Source of the DNA: a virus
Length of the DNA: 64,000 nucleotides
IMG/VR virus record: IMGVR_UViG_3300047564_004641
Location: 51,334-115,333 of that record
Direction: 5' to 3' (one strand)
The notes under the pieces are model-generated. The model did no database searches. It was not told the origin of the DNA and saw only the letters and a program-made list of their open reading frames with translations. Below are positions 39,642-46,586 of the stretch, piece by piece; position 1 is the stretch's first letter, and each line of letters begins with the position of its first letter. Both the position numbers and the translations under genes were made by a program.

Positions 39642-40378
39642 AGAGTAAAAGTAGGAATAGGATTCATTTTATGACTGTTTATAGCATTGAATTTTTTAAG
39701 AACTTCTACAGCATCACCTGTACCAAGTTCCATTGCTTCCTCTAAAGCAGAATAAGAAGCACCGAGTTGATCTTCATCAGTTCTTCCATCATCCCAGAGA
39801 CCATCAGTAGGAGAGGCATCAATAATGCGTTGATCTACACCAAAATGCCTACCAAGTTCCCAAACCTCAGTCTTATAGAGATCTGCGATAGGAGCAATAT
39901 CAACTCCACCGTCACCATATTTAGTATAAAATCCTACACCATAATCCTCAACTTTGTTTCCTGTACCAACAACAATACCACCAACTGAAGTGGCAACTTG
40001 ATACAATGTAACCATACGAATACGAGAACGTGTATTGGCAAGAGCATGAGTATCAGTACCGAATTCTCTCATCGTGAACTTAAAGGTCTCAAACACTTTA
40101 GTGAGATCATACTTTTGAACGATGACATTACTAAAGTTTGCTTGCAACCATTCAAGATGGGTATCAGAGAGTGATTCCTGTTCTTCCTTTTGAAGGATAG
40201 GCATTCCAAGAGCATAAACTGGAAGACCTGTTTTAGCAGCAAGAGTGGATGAAACGGCAGAATCAATCCCACCAGAAACACCAATTACAAATGCCTTAAT
40301 ATTAAATTTTTCGGCATATTCTTTTAACCAAGAAACAATGCGAGTTTCAAGATCAGAGTAATTTGTAATTCGATTCAT
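39638..40378 (-). CDS. nadE: NH3-dependent NAD+ synthetase
   Basis: 246 aa, typical for the ammonia-dependent enzyme. PP-loop VSGGIDSAVSST binds ATP; VGTGNKVEDYGVGFYTKYGDGGVD (deamido-NAD site) and LWDDGRTDEDQLG are conserved. It makes NAD+ from nicotinate adenine dinucleotide. Unusual inside a glycan cluster; the NAD-dependent sugar enzymes around it and the phage-encoded dehydrogenases would benefit from more NAD. Confidence 0.93.
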   Translation of the reverse strand: MNRITNYSDLETRIVSWLKEYAEKFNIKAFVIGVSGGIDSAVSSTLAAKTGLPVYALGMPILQKEEQESLSDTHLEWLQANFSNVIVQKYDLTKVFETFKFTMREFGTDTHALANTRSRIRMVTLYQVATSVGGIVVGTGNKVEDYGVGFYTKYGDGGVDIAPIADLYKTEVWELGRHFGVDQRIIDASPTDGLWDDGRTDEDQLGASYSALEEAMELGTGDAVEVLKKFNAINSHKMNPIPTFTL

Positions 40379-40423
40379 TTTTTTACTTAATACTTAATTG
40401 CAATTATAGTATGAAAAAATAAG

Positions 40424-40762
40424 TTATGCAACTCTACCGTAGTTATCTTCAATTCTTACAATATCATTTTCATCACAAACACCACGTTGAACTTCGATAA
40501 AAGTTAATCCTTCCGGACCAGCAGTTGCTCTATGGATGTTTTTTGGTGGAATATGAAACCTATCGCCAACAATACAATTTCTAACTTCAAAACCATCGTT
40601 AATTATACCACTACCTTGAACCACAATCCAATCTTCCCAACGATTATTATGGTACTGAAGAGAAAATGATTGATTTGGATTTACATATATTCGTTTTACC
40701 TTATAGGTCTCTTCATCACATAAGTTTTCAAAAATCCCCCAAGGTCTTTCTTCTACGTACAT
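40424..40762 (-). CDS. Cupin of the mannose-6-phosphate isomerase type II family
   Basis: 112 aa. RPWGIFENL, VYVNPNQSFSLQYHNNR-like core (IYVNPNQSFSLQYH), GDRFHIPPKNIHRA and FIEVQRG are the metal-binding cupin motifs of phosphomannose isomerase/GDP-mannose pyrophosphorylase C-termini. Supplies mannose-6-phosphate for GDP-mannose, the precursor of gmd products. Confidence 0.85.
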   Translation of the reverse strand: MYVEERPWGIFENLCDEETYKVKRIYVNPNQSFSLQYHNNRWEDWIVVQGSGIINDGFEVRNCIVGDRFHIPPKNIHRATAGPEGLTFIEVQRGVCDENDIVRIEDNYGRVA

Positions 40763-40766
40763 AGTT

Positions 40767-41492
40767 TTAATTATTTGGAATGTAAATTGGATTTGTATTT
40801 AGAAATGGAATGTGCTTCACATCATCATTATGAATTCCCTGATACATTAGATATTTCTCAGCTTTAATATCAAGAACATCAATCAGGTAAGGAACCGATG
40901 TATGTACTGTATGAATTTCTTTTGCATTTTCAAGTACTTTGCAATAGTCAAATAAACAATAATTAATATCGTTCTCTACAACTGGAAGATCAAATTCTGG
41001 AAATTTAAGAATGTTGTTTTTCTTGAGATCAGTGTTTGCATAACGATTAACGTACACATATTCAGAATCATCTTTCAGACCCAATACATCATAATAAAGA
41101 TAATTTTCTCTTTCTATGTTTCGTGTGAATTTAAATCCTTCAGACCATTTAGTCCAATCAAGAAAGAGTTGAAGATACTTTGCGTGCATACACATACACG
41201 TTTCAGACTCAGAAATTCCAAAATCATTTTTCCAAAAATGGATCATATCCATTCCAAGATAAACAAATTGAGGAGATTGAATAATTCCCATTTGTCCATA
41301 ATATTCCTTTCCAGGAAAATTATCATTTTGAGAGCAAAAATCAATATCAGTAATATAATCTTTAATCCAAAGAATACTTTCTCTTAACGGCCAAATAACT
41401 TTGTATCCCATTTCAAGATACTTTCTTGCAACATATTGCAGAAAAAATACATCACCAATTCCTGCTGGTTGATTAATTAAACAAATTTTCAT
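40767..41492 (-). CDS. GT-B (heptosyltransferase-like) glycosyltransferase
   Basis: 241 aa. The start (QPAGIGDVFFLQYVARKYLE) is the ADP-heptose-transferase-like N-terminal motif (GDxxx.Q). C-terminal part has ENAKEIHTVHTSVPYLIDVL, like the acceptor/nucleotide end of short GT-B proteins. Function in LPS-like sugar addition is inferred. Confidence 0.7.
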   Translation of the reverse strand: MKICLINQPAGIGDVFFLQYVARKYLEMGYKVIWPLRESILWIKDYITDIDFCSQNDNFPGKEYYGQMGIIQSPQFVYLGMDMIHFWKNDFGISESETCMCMHAKYLQLFLDWTKWSEGFKFTRNIERENYLYYDVLGLKDDSEYVYVNRYANTDLKKNNILKFPEFDLPVVENDINYCLFDYCKVLENAKEIHTVHTSVPYLIDVLDIKAEKYLMYQGIHNDDVKHIPFLNTNPIYIPNN

Positions 41493-41833
41493 TCAACACC
41501 TTTATAAAGTTTTACAGAATCTTCCCTCAAAGTTCTTCCCGTGGAAATTGCATTATCTACCATTAGATTCACAGCTTGAACCAAACGTGGTCTTTTAACC
41601 TTAAAGCAAATGTCAATTTTCTTTTTTAGTTCTGCTATTTCTGCATCTGTTTTTGCTTCTTGAATTGCATCTTCCAACATCCACATACGAGTATGAAGAA
41701 TTGAAAGTTTTTCAATTACTTCCCCAAGATTGTCAGTTTCAATGTATTCAACATCAGGAAGTTCTCTGCGAGAAAGAACTTCATTAATTGTTTCTTCAAT
41801 ACACTTATCAATCAGTTCTCCGAAATTACTCAT
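41489..41833 (-). CDS. DUF4254-like conserved protein
   Basis: 114 aa from MSNFGELIDKCI. HTRMWMLEDAIQEAKTDAEI and KKKIDICFKVKRPRLVQAVN resemble the DUF4254 family, often found in surface-sugar clusters. Function unknown. An upstream in-frame start at 41929 overlaps the previous gene and is unlikely. Confidence 0.55.
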   Translation of the reverse strand: MSNFGELIDKCIEETINEVLSRRELPDVEYIETDNLGEVIEKLSILHTRMWMLEDAIQEAKTDAEIAELKKKIDICFKVKRPRLVQAVNLMVDNAISTGRTLREDSVKLYKGVE

Positions 41834-41837
41834 AGTT

Positions 41838-42425
41838 TCACTCCACGTATGCAAATAGTTGATAATCATCGACAACTCGATGAGAAGTATATTCTGGAGC
41901 AATTCCAAAATATACGGGGACATATTCAATTTTATAATCTTTATTAATAGAAAAAATTAAATTTTCCAATTCTTCCTTCTTATCAGAAAAGTAAACTGGA
42001 ATATCATCGATCACAATTGTGTGATTTTTTATCGGATGATCTTTAATGAGTTGAAGTTCTTCAAATGTAGGAACTCCACCACCCTCATCATGAGCGTCTA
42101 ACCAAAAACATGCTTTATCATTCACTGCTTCCAGCATTTTAGGCATACATTCTAATGAAGTTCCAAGATAAAGATTTACATTATCATTTTTTGCAAACCT
42201 ATCCATACAATGCTGATATCTATCCTGCATGAACTCACAACTTAGAACATACTCAAATCCATGATCCAATGCGTACTGAACTCCATGTCCGAGATGTGTT
42301 CCAGTTTCAACAAAATATTTGCATCCAAGTTTAACTCCAAAATCCCTAAACAGAAAAGCGCAAGTTGGTATATTTTTAGACTCTTTTGCATATACCTTCT
42401 TGAAGTATTTGTTTTTATCAAACAT
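41838..42425 (-). CDS. Methyltransferase-like protein
   Basis: 195 aa. GCKYFVETGTHLGHGVQYAL (motif-I-like), SCEFMQDRY, and ACFWLDAHDEGGG resemble small class I SAM methyltransferases of sugar clusters. The D-x-H of LDAHDEGG may bind metal. No confident substrate. Confidence 0.6.
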   Translation of the reverse strand: MFDKNKYFKKVYAKESKNIPTCAFLFRDFGVKLGCKYFVETGTHLGHGVQYALDHGFEYVLSCEFMQDRYQHCMDRFAKNDNVNLYLGTSLECMPKMLEAVNDKACFWLDAHDEGGGVPTFEELQLIKDHPIKNHTIVIDDIPVYFSDKKEELENLIFSINKDYKIEYVPVYFGIAPEYTSHRVVDDYQLFAYVE

Positions 42426-43218
42426 AATAATTCTCCCAAATAAAATCTTCTAAAATTTCCATCTTTTTAGCACGCTCCAAATTGTCCTGAATTGCATCCA
42501 TTTTACTATAATAGATTTCTTCAGAAACATCAAACTCTTCACTCAATACAATAATACCATCAGTATTAAAATGACTACCAATATCTGGTGCTCCAAGATA
42601 AACAGGAATTGTTCCTGTTGCGAAACAATCAAGAAGTTTTTCTGTAAAGTATGTTTCATACTGACCGTTCTCAATTGCTACCGAGAACATATAGTCACAT
42701 AATCCTTCTTCTTTATCAGCAATTTCTTTAAATCCGCGACCATAAAGGTCAACTTGTTCTCCAATCCTCTCTACCCATTCCAACCTTTTAATATGCCCCT
42801 CACACATTCTTTTGTTTGAAGAGATCATTGAAATCATTTTTGATTTCTCATAAATTTTAGGTTCTTTAATCCAAAATCCCTGAGCGGGAACCCACTTAAA
42901 CTTATCACCAAGATTTAAAAGTCTCTGATCGTGAGTGAAAATAGTCTCATAAGTATTCTCAACTAACTCACGATTTTCAATAATACTTTCTACAAGTCCA
43001 GGTTTAATGAATTTAGATTCAAGCAACCAAAGATATTTTGGTCCCTTCATTTTATCATTAATCCCATTATTAATAGTATCATCGATGTAAAAAGTTCCAT
43101 CACCACCATCTTGAACCCACTCAATATATTTGGATTCTTTTCCATGAACGGAATATCCCTTGTTACCATTAGTAAGATGGGTAAAAGTATTACCAACTAA
43201 GTTAAACTTTTTTTTCAT
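42418..43218 (-). CDS. Glycosyltransferase family 10 (alpha-1,3-fucosyltransferase-like)
   Basis: 266 aa from MKKKFNLVG. The C-terminal motif FSVAIENGQYETYFTEKLLD followed by CFATGTIPVYLGAPDI is the classic GT10 signature. Would add fucose or a relative from GDP-fucose to the glycan. Third potential fucosyltransferase type in this cluster. Confidence 0.88.
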   Translation of the reverse strand: MKKKFNLVGNTFTHLTNGNKGYSVHGKESKYIEWVQDGGDGTFYIDDTINNGINDKMKGPKYLWLLESKFIKPGLVESIIENRELVENTYETIFTHDQRLLNLGDKFKWVPAQGFWIKEPKIYEKSKMISMISSNKRMCEGHIKRLEWVERIGEQVDLYGRGFKEIADKEEGLCDYMFSVAIENGQYETYFTEKLLDCFATGTIPVYLGAPDIGSHFNTDGIIVLSEEFDVSEEIYYSKMDAIQDNLERAKKMEILEDFIWENYYV

Positions 43219-43220
43219 AA

Positions 43221-44126
43221 TCAATATCCATCAGTAAAATAAAAAAGATCATATGAAACATCTGGGTTCATAGACAATGCAGAAAGAAACATATTACTAC
43301 TACTACCAATAATGAGATCGGTTTTACTGGATAAAATTACATCTAGAAAGGCATTCTGATATTCAATTGCATACTCATCATCAGTCATAGATTCCTGATT
43401 AGAAGGTCTTCCACCTTTCCAATCAATATCAGTAGAAAGTCTTGGTCTTTCAGCACAAATGCACCTATTACCAAAAACACTTTTAAACTCATCAACAAAC
43501 GGTTGAATCATTGTGGTTAAGAGAACAGCATCATAATCATCTATTTTACTCTTAACTGAGTCGATAGCATGTTCTACAACGTTGGTTATTCCTTGATAAT
43601 GCCCCGAATGCCTTAGCATAATAGACATTACTTTTTTTCCCTCTATTAGTTTTTCTTCTTCTTTTGCTTTTTGATTAAAATGATCCAGAAGTTTAAACTT
43701 ATTCCACTGTCGATTTAAAGCTACTCTTGTTTTGCTAATATTTTCCAGGTCAACATACTGCTCTTTTTTACTACCTCTACCATCATATTTTAGAGTATCT
43801 TCTGGATAAAATTTTAGTTCAGATTTTATATCTGCAGGATAAGCTTCAAAATAAGTAAACTCTTTTGGATATTCTTTTACCATATACTCATTTGGTTCAA
43901 AAAAATCAAAAAGAACGTTTTTTTCCAAAACCTCATCAAAATTATTTACTTCAGAAGACTTCAACCACCTATAGTTTGAATAGCTGCTACCGGGGTAATG
44001 AGTTTTATTTCTTGTGTGAAGTGAAAGATTTATTTCTCCATCTGATCTTTCTGCGGTTTCCATCCATGCAAGTTGCAGAAGAAATCCACTAAAAACTCCC
44101 GCACAATTTCCAGCAATTACATTCAT
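43221..44126 (-). CDS. Putative glycosyltransferase (O-fucosyltransferase/GT23-like)
   Basis: 301 aa. SIMLRHSGHYQG resembles the H/R-x-x-D/G donor site and LIIGSSSNMFLSALSM matches the GSSSN-type end of GT23/GT68 folds. Begins MNVIAGNCAGVFSGFLLQLAW, a Rossmann-like strand. First gene of the glycan transcript, 27 bp after a promoter -10 box. Confidence 0.65.
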   Translation of the reverse strand: MNVIAGNCAGVFSGFLLQLAWMETAERSDGEINLSLHTRNKTHYPGSSYSNYRWLKSSEVNNFDEVLEKNVLFDFFEPNEYMVKEYPKEFTYFEAYPADIKSELKFYPEDTLKYDGRGSKKEQYVDLENISKTRVALNRQWNKFKLLDHFNQKAKEEEKLIEGKKVMSIMLRHSGHYQGITNVVEHAIDSVKSKIDDYDAVLLTTMIQPFVDEFKSVFGNRCICAERPRLSTDIDWKGGRPSNQESMTDDEYAIEYQNAFLDVILSSKTDLIIGSSSNMFLSALSMNPDVSYDLFYFTDGY

Positions 44127-44152
44127 CGAAAATAACTAAACGCCATCTATAT

Positions 44153-44181
44153 ATGATACAAAAAAAGGAGGTTGTTGTCAA
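44153..44181 (-). promoter_or_regulatory. sigma70-type promoter of the glycan cluster, embedded in a terminator
   Basis: Minus strand TTGACA (44176-44181), 17-bp spacer, TATCAT (44153-44158). The -35 box is part of the terminator hairpin at 44167-44186 and the T-run lies in the spacer. It is the start of the 17-kb glycan operon. Confidence 0.72.
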
Positions 44182-44186
44182 CCTCC
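44159..44186 (-). terminator. Rho-independent terminator
   Basis: GGAGGTTG (44167-44174) pairs with CAACCTCC (44179-44186), 4-nt loop, then a run of T on the minus strand. Confidence 0.85.
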
Positions 44187-44191
44187 AATAA

Positions 44192-44323
44192 TTAATTCAG
44201 GCTCGCCACCAATTCTTTAACTGGAAATTGGAAACCAGGCGGAGAAAGAATTCCCCATCCGCACCACCAATTCTTGAGAGAAATTGGAAACTCAGAAAGA
44301 CATTTTTTTAGAAAGTCTCTCAA
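44192..44323 (-). CDS. 43-aa Trp/Pro-rich protein with TTG start, tentative
   Basis: TTG start at 44321-44323 inside the end of the preceding gene. The frame reads RDFLKKCLSEFPISLKNWW then CGWGILSPPGFQFPVKELVA, which looks like real protein, but there is no ATG and the ribosome site is weak. It may be a remnant domain. Confidence 0.35.
   Translation of the reverse strand: MRDFLKKCLSEFPISLKNWWCGWGILSPPGFQFPVKELVASLN
44206..44290 (-). repeat. Two direct repeats that are also small hairpins
   Basis: CCACCAATTCTT...GAAATTGGAAA occurs at 44206-44234 and 44264-44290. Each copy folds as CCAATT/AATTGG. They lie in the tentative 43-aa frame, just before a terminator. Confidence 0.6.
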
Positions 44324-44489
44324 TAAGATTATTAACCTTTGCTTCTAAAGCAGAAAGTCTATCTTCATCAATATTATCTGAACTAGAATCGCTGAACTTT
44401 TCTTCAAGATTTTGAAGACGAGTCTCAACACTTTTATCGTATTCGGACATATAAGGTTTATCCGAAGATGTTGATTTTTTAACTGTCAT
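44292..44489 (-). CDS. Small coiled-coil protein
   Basis: 65 aa: polar start (MTVKKSTSSDKPYMSEYD) and a C-terminal heptad region (LSALEAKVNNLIERLSKKM). No known family. Confidence 0.55.
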   Translation of the reverse strand: MTVKKSTSSDKPYMSEYDKSVETRLQNLEEKFSDSSSDNIDEDRLSALEAKVNNLIERLSKKMSF

Positions 44490-44555
44490 TTTTATTAGTA
44501 AAAAACTCTCAATTTATTTAGTTTTAAGGGGTCGTGTTGACTCCACCACTTAGTT

Positions 44556-44783
44556 TTATGAAACTAAGAAAAGTTGGGATAACTTTGATATTTCGGAGAT
44601 ACCAAAGAAAGCGCATAAGAATAGCACATCCCAAAGTTTAAGTTTAATTGCAAAAGGTACTGTGAGTAATCCCCCAACAACTTTTAACATTAAACCATAT
44701 TTAAAATCTCCCCATAACATAGTTTGATAACCAATAATGAGAAGAAGATTACCAAGATATCGTAAGATACTTGTTTTTGACAT
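44556..44783 (-). CDS. Small multi-pass membrane protein
   Basis: 75 aa with two or three hydrophobic helices (LGNLLLIIGYQTMLWGDF, KLWDVLFLCAFFGIS). Function unknown. Confidence 0.55.
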   Translation of the reverse strand: MSKTSILRYLGNLLLIIGYQTMLWGDFKYGLMLKVVGGLLTVPFAIKLKLWDVLFLCAFFGISEISKLSQLFLVS

Positions 44784-44830
44784 TAGGGGTTTGCTCCCGA
44801 CCAGTGCTGTTAAAGTCCATCCGTGACTAT

Positions 44831-45064
44831 TTAATCATCATCCCTTACATAACAAGGAACTCTATCTGGATCTAACCATTTCGCATACTCAATGTCTTCC
44901 ATAGCGGTAGTACATTGAAGACCATTATCAAAAAGATAAATGTCGTTCCAGCGTTTGGTATAGTAATTTTGTTTCTGTAAACGATAATCAGGTTTACCGT
45001 TGATTTCAAGGATACCTGCTTCCACGAAGCGATATCCTTCACGTTCCAGAAGAACTTTTGTCAT
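44831..45064 (-). CDS. Hypothetical protein
   Basis: 77 aa. Begins MTKVLLEREGYRFVEAGILE; beta-rich, ends acidic (CYVRDDD). Overlaps the upstream stop as ATGA. Cotranscribed with the next gene from the promoter at 45299-45327. Confidence 0.55.
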   Translation of the reverse strand: MTKVLLEREGYRFVEAGILEINGKPDYRLQKQNYYTKRWNDIYLFDNGLQCTTAMEDIEYAKWLDPDRVPCYVRDDD

Positions 45065-45276
45065 GCAACTTCAACGGATTCAAGATCGGCAAGAACATAT
45101 TCCATAAGCATTTCATAATCATCCAGAGGATCACCCGAGAACACTACACCTTCGTTTTCATAGTAACGGCGAACCTTTTTGTAGAGTTTCGGATTCTTTA
45201 CATCAAGGTAGAAATCACCATTTGCTGCACCGCGAAGGGTTTGAACGTCTTTCTTGAATTTAGAAGTGAGAGTCAT
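45061..45276 (-). CDS. Hypothetical protein
   Basis: 71 aa from MTLTSKFKKDVQTLRGAANG. Contains DFYLDVKNPKLYKKVRRYY and an acidic C-terminus. Conserved-looking, no function recognised. Promoter 45299-45327 lies 23 bp upstream. Confidence 0.6.
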   Translation of the reverse strand: MTLTSKFKKDVQTLRGAANGDFYLDVKNPKLYKKVRRYYENEGVVFSGDPLDDYEMLMEYVLADLESVEVA

Positions 45277-45298
45277 TGTTTTGATTGTTGACCTTGTT

Positions 45299-45327
45299 AT
45301 TATAGAGTGTTGATGTTTGAAAGTCAA
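45299..45327 (-). promoter_or_regulatory. sigma70-type promoter
   Basis: Minus strand TTGACT (45322-45327), 17-bp spacer, perfect TATAAT (45299-45304). Confidence 0.8.
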
Positions 45328-45352
45328 GTAGGACGCTTTGGGAAGTGTCTGA

Positions 45353-45425
45353 TGCTGGTTGTCGGGATCGAACCGACCTATCTTGCCTTATGAGGGCAGT
45401 GCTTTCGCCAGAGAGCTAAACCAGC
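45353..45425 (-). tRNA. tRNA with CAU anticodon (Met or lysidine-type Ile)
   Basis: Acceptor GCTGGTT/AACCAGC, anticodon loop CTCATAA, T-arm GTCGG-TTCGATC-CCGAC. One mismatch at the base of the anticodon stem. The first base pair is G-C, so not initiator. Its 5' end overlaps the end of the HNH gene. Confidence 0.85.
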
Positions 45426-45835
45426 GTTTGTAAAAACTCTCCCCAACTATCACCATAATGTAATATATGATGGCAGTTATGACAAAGAAGATCACATTTA
45501 TCTACTTCTTCTTTGATAGTGTCCCATTTCCTATTAGCAAAAGATCTTCCATCAAGTTTTAATTCTTTTTGAGAAGGATCTCTATGATGAAAGCATAGAG
45601 TTGCTGGCCTATCTTCACCACAAGTTTGACACTTAGCACCTTTATATTGAAGTGCTTTCCATTTATTGGAATATGCACGTTCTTTTTGTTCAGTATAAGT
45701 GTTTCTGTTCATAACACAAGGATCATTTCTATATCTCCATTTCATTCGGCAAGTTTCATTACAATAGAGTTTTGCTCTTCCACCTTTTCGTGGATGTTGT
45801 TCAACTTCTTTACCGCAGGATTTACAGATAATCAT
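45416..45835 (-). CDS. HNH endonuclease beside tRNA genes
   Basis: 139 aa from MIICKSCGKEVEQ. Two zinc-knuckle pairs (CKSCGKEV, KCQTCGED), then FHHRDPSQKELKLDG and CDLLCHNCHHILHYGD, an HNH nuclease domain. It ends within the tRNA at 45416-45425. Such free-standing homing endonucleases insert next to tRNAs in T4-like phages. Late box at 45862-45869. Confidence 0.8.
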   Translation of the reverse strand: MIICKSCGKEVEQHPRKGGRAKLYCNETCRMKWRYRNDPCVMNRNTYTEQKERAYSNKWKALQYKGAKCQTCGEDRPATLCFHHRDPSQKELKLDGRSFANRKWDTIKEEVDKCDLLCHNCHHILHYGDSWGEFLQTLV

Positions 45836-45861
45836 TTTGGTTATGAACGTATACATACACC

Positions 45862-45869
45862 TATTTATA
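45862..45869 (-). promoter_or_regulatory. T4-type late promoter box
   Basis: TATAAATA on the minus strand, 27 bp upstream of the HNH gene start. Confidence 0.7.
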
Positions 45870-45885
45870 ATAAATGTATGTTGGA

Positions 45886-46032
45886 GGAGAGATCCATACA
45901 GTGAAACAGAAGCGCAATACAAGTCATAGGTCTGTTTCGCACCGACTTGCAGCTGGGGTTTTTCACTCTCCTTTTTTCAAGTAGGTTTTCTGTTGCTTAT
46001 CCTAAAAAACCCACTACAAAATGGATAAGCAA
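45886..46032 (-). ncRNA. Candidate structured RNA with two pseudoknot-like folds
   Basis: No open frame. First fold: TTGCTTATCC (45993-46002) with GGATAAGCAA (46023-46032), 10 bp, and loop bases 46006-46015 paired with 45980-45989, 10 bp, which is perfect only on the minus strand with one G-U. Second fold: GAAACAGA (45903-45910)/TCTGTTTC (45931-45938) interleaved with CAAGTC (45920-45925)/GACTTG (45944-45949), inside an outer GGAGAG/CTCTCC (45886-45891, 45966-45971). It follows tRNA-Ile in the same transcript. T4 too encodes two stable RNAs of unknown function in its tRNA cluster. Confidence 0.55.
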
Positions 46033-46034
46033 AG

Positions 46035-46106
46035 TAGGACTGCTGAGACTTGAACTCAGTTCACACCGTTATAAGCAGTGGGCCTTAACCCATAGGCGAC
46101 AGTCCC
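46035..46106 (-). tRNA. tRNA-Ile(UAU)
   Basis: Acceptor GGGACTG/CAGTCCT, anticodon stem CACTG/CGGTG with loop CTTATAA (anticodon UAU), T-arm CTGAG-TTCAAGT-CTCAG. Reads AUA without needing lysidine modification. Own promoter at 46121-46149. Confidence 0.85.
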
Positions 46107-46120
46107 TTAAGACCAGATCT

Positions 46121-46149
46121 ATAGTAGCGGACCTGGAACGCTCTGTCAA
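46121..46149 (-). promoter_or_regulatory. sigma70-type promoter of tRNA-Ile
   Basis: Minus strand TTGACA (46144-46149), 17-bp spacer, TACTAT (46121-46126), 15 bp ahead of the tRNA. Confidence 0.7.
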
Positions 46150-46379
46150 GACCCTTCTTCGTGGTCTGTGTGAATCTTGACTATCTCTTCAAGATCCACA
46201 TTTGCTTCGTTACATATACTAACCACTTCTTTGTAAGGAACCATTACTGCATTTCCGTGTTGACTTTTGATGAGTAGTGTCTCACCGCTTTCTACTCTAT
46301 TCATAAGGTTATCAAAATCTGCTTGAAACTCTTCAATTGTAAAGGATGGAAGTTTTTCGATTTCTGGATTCATTTTCAT
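46146..46379 (-). CDS. Phd/YefM-like antitoxin-type protein
   Basis: 77 aa. FQADFDNLMNRVESGETLLI and HGNAVMVPYKEV follow the Phd/YefM DNA-binding domain pattern (F-x-x-x-L-x-x-x-V...G-x-x-V-V-P). No toxin gene is adjacent, so it is an orphan. It could neutralise a host toxin or act as a small regulator. Confidence 0.7.
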   Translation of the reverse strand: MKMNPEIEKLPSFTIEEFQADFDNLMNRVESGETLLIKSQHGNAVMVPYKEVVSICNEANVDLEEIVKIHTDHEEGS

Positions 46380-46395
46380 AAAGTGATTTTATGAG

Positions 46396-46469
46396 TCCGA
46401 GTTGCAGGATTCGAACCTGCGACCCTCTGCTCCCAAAGCAGATGCGCTACCAAACTGCGCTAAACCCGG
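46396..46469 (-). tRNA. tRNA-Pro(UGG)
   Basis: Acceptor CCGGGTT/AACTCGG with one G-U, anticodon loop TTTGGGA (UGG), T-arm GCAGG-TTCGAAT-CCTGC. Directly downstream of the 38-aa gene; promoter at 46492-46520. Confidence 0.92.
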
Positions 46470-46586
46470 TTACTTGTCTCTATGTATAAACATAATACCA
46501 GCAAATGGTACGATTGTCAACCCGCACCCGCAGAGAAAAAGAAAAAATGGATTTGCTGCGAGTGCTTCTACGATATGGAAAATCAT
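46470..46586 (-). CDS. 38-aa membrane protein
   Basis: Frame MIFHIVEALAANPFFLFLCG then CGLTIVPFAGIMF. Hydrophobic, ends in HRDK. Start overlaps the previous stop as ATGA, and the stop abuts tRNA-Pro. Confidence 0.5.
   Translation of the reverse strand: MIFHIVEALAANPFFLFLCGCGLTIVPFAGIMFIHRDK
46492..46520 (-). promoter_or_regulatory. sigma70-type promoter of tRNA-Pro
   Basis: Minus strand TTGACA (46515-46520), 17-bp spacer, TATTAT (46492-46497), inside the 38-aa gene. Confidence 0.7.

Noticed and set aside
45836-46034. Group I intron or tmRNA at the HNH/tRNA site
   Set aside because: No P7/guanosine-site signature, no tRNA-like Ala acceptor domain and the nearby tRNAs are uninterrupted.
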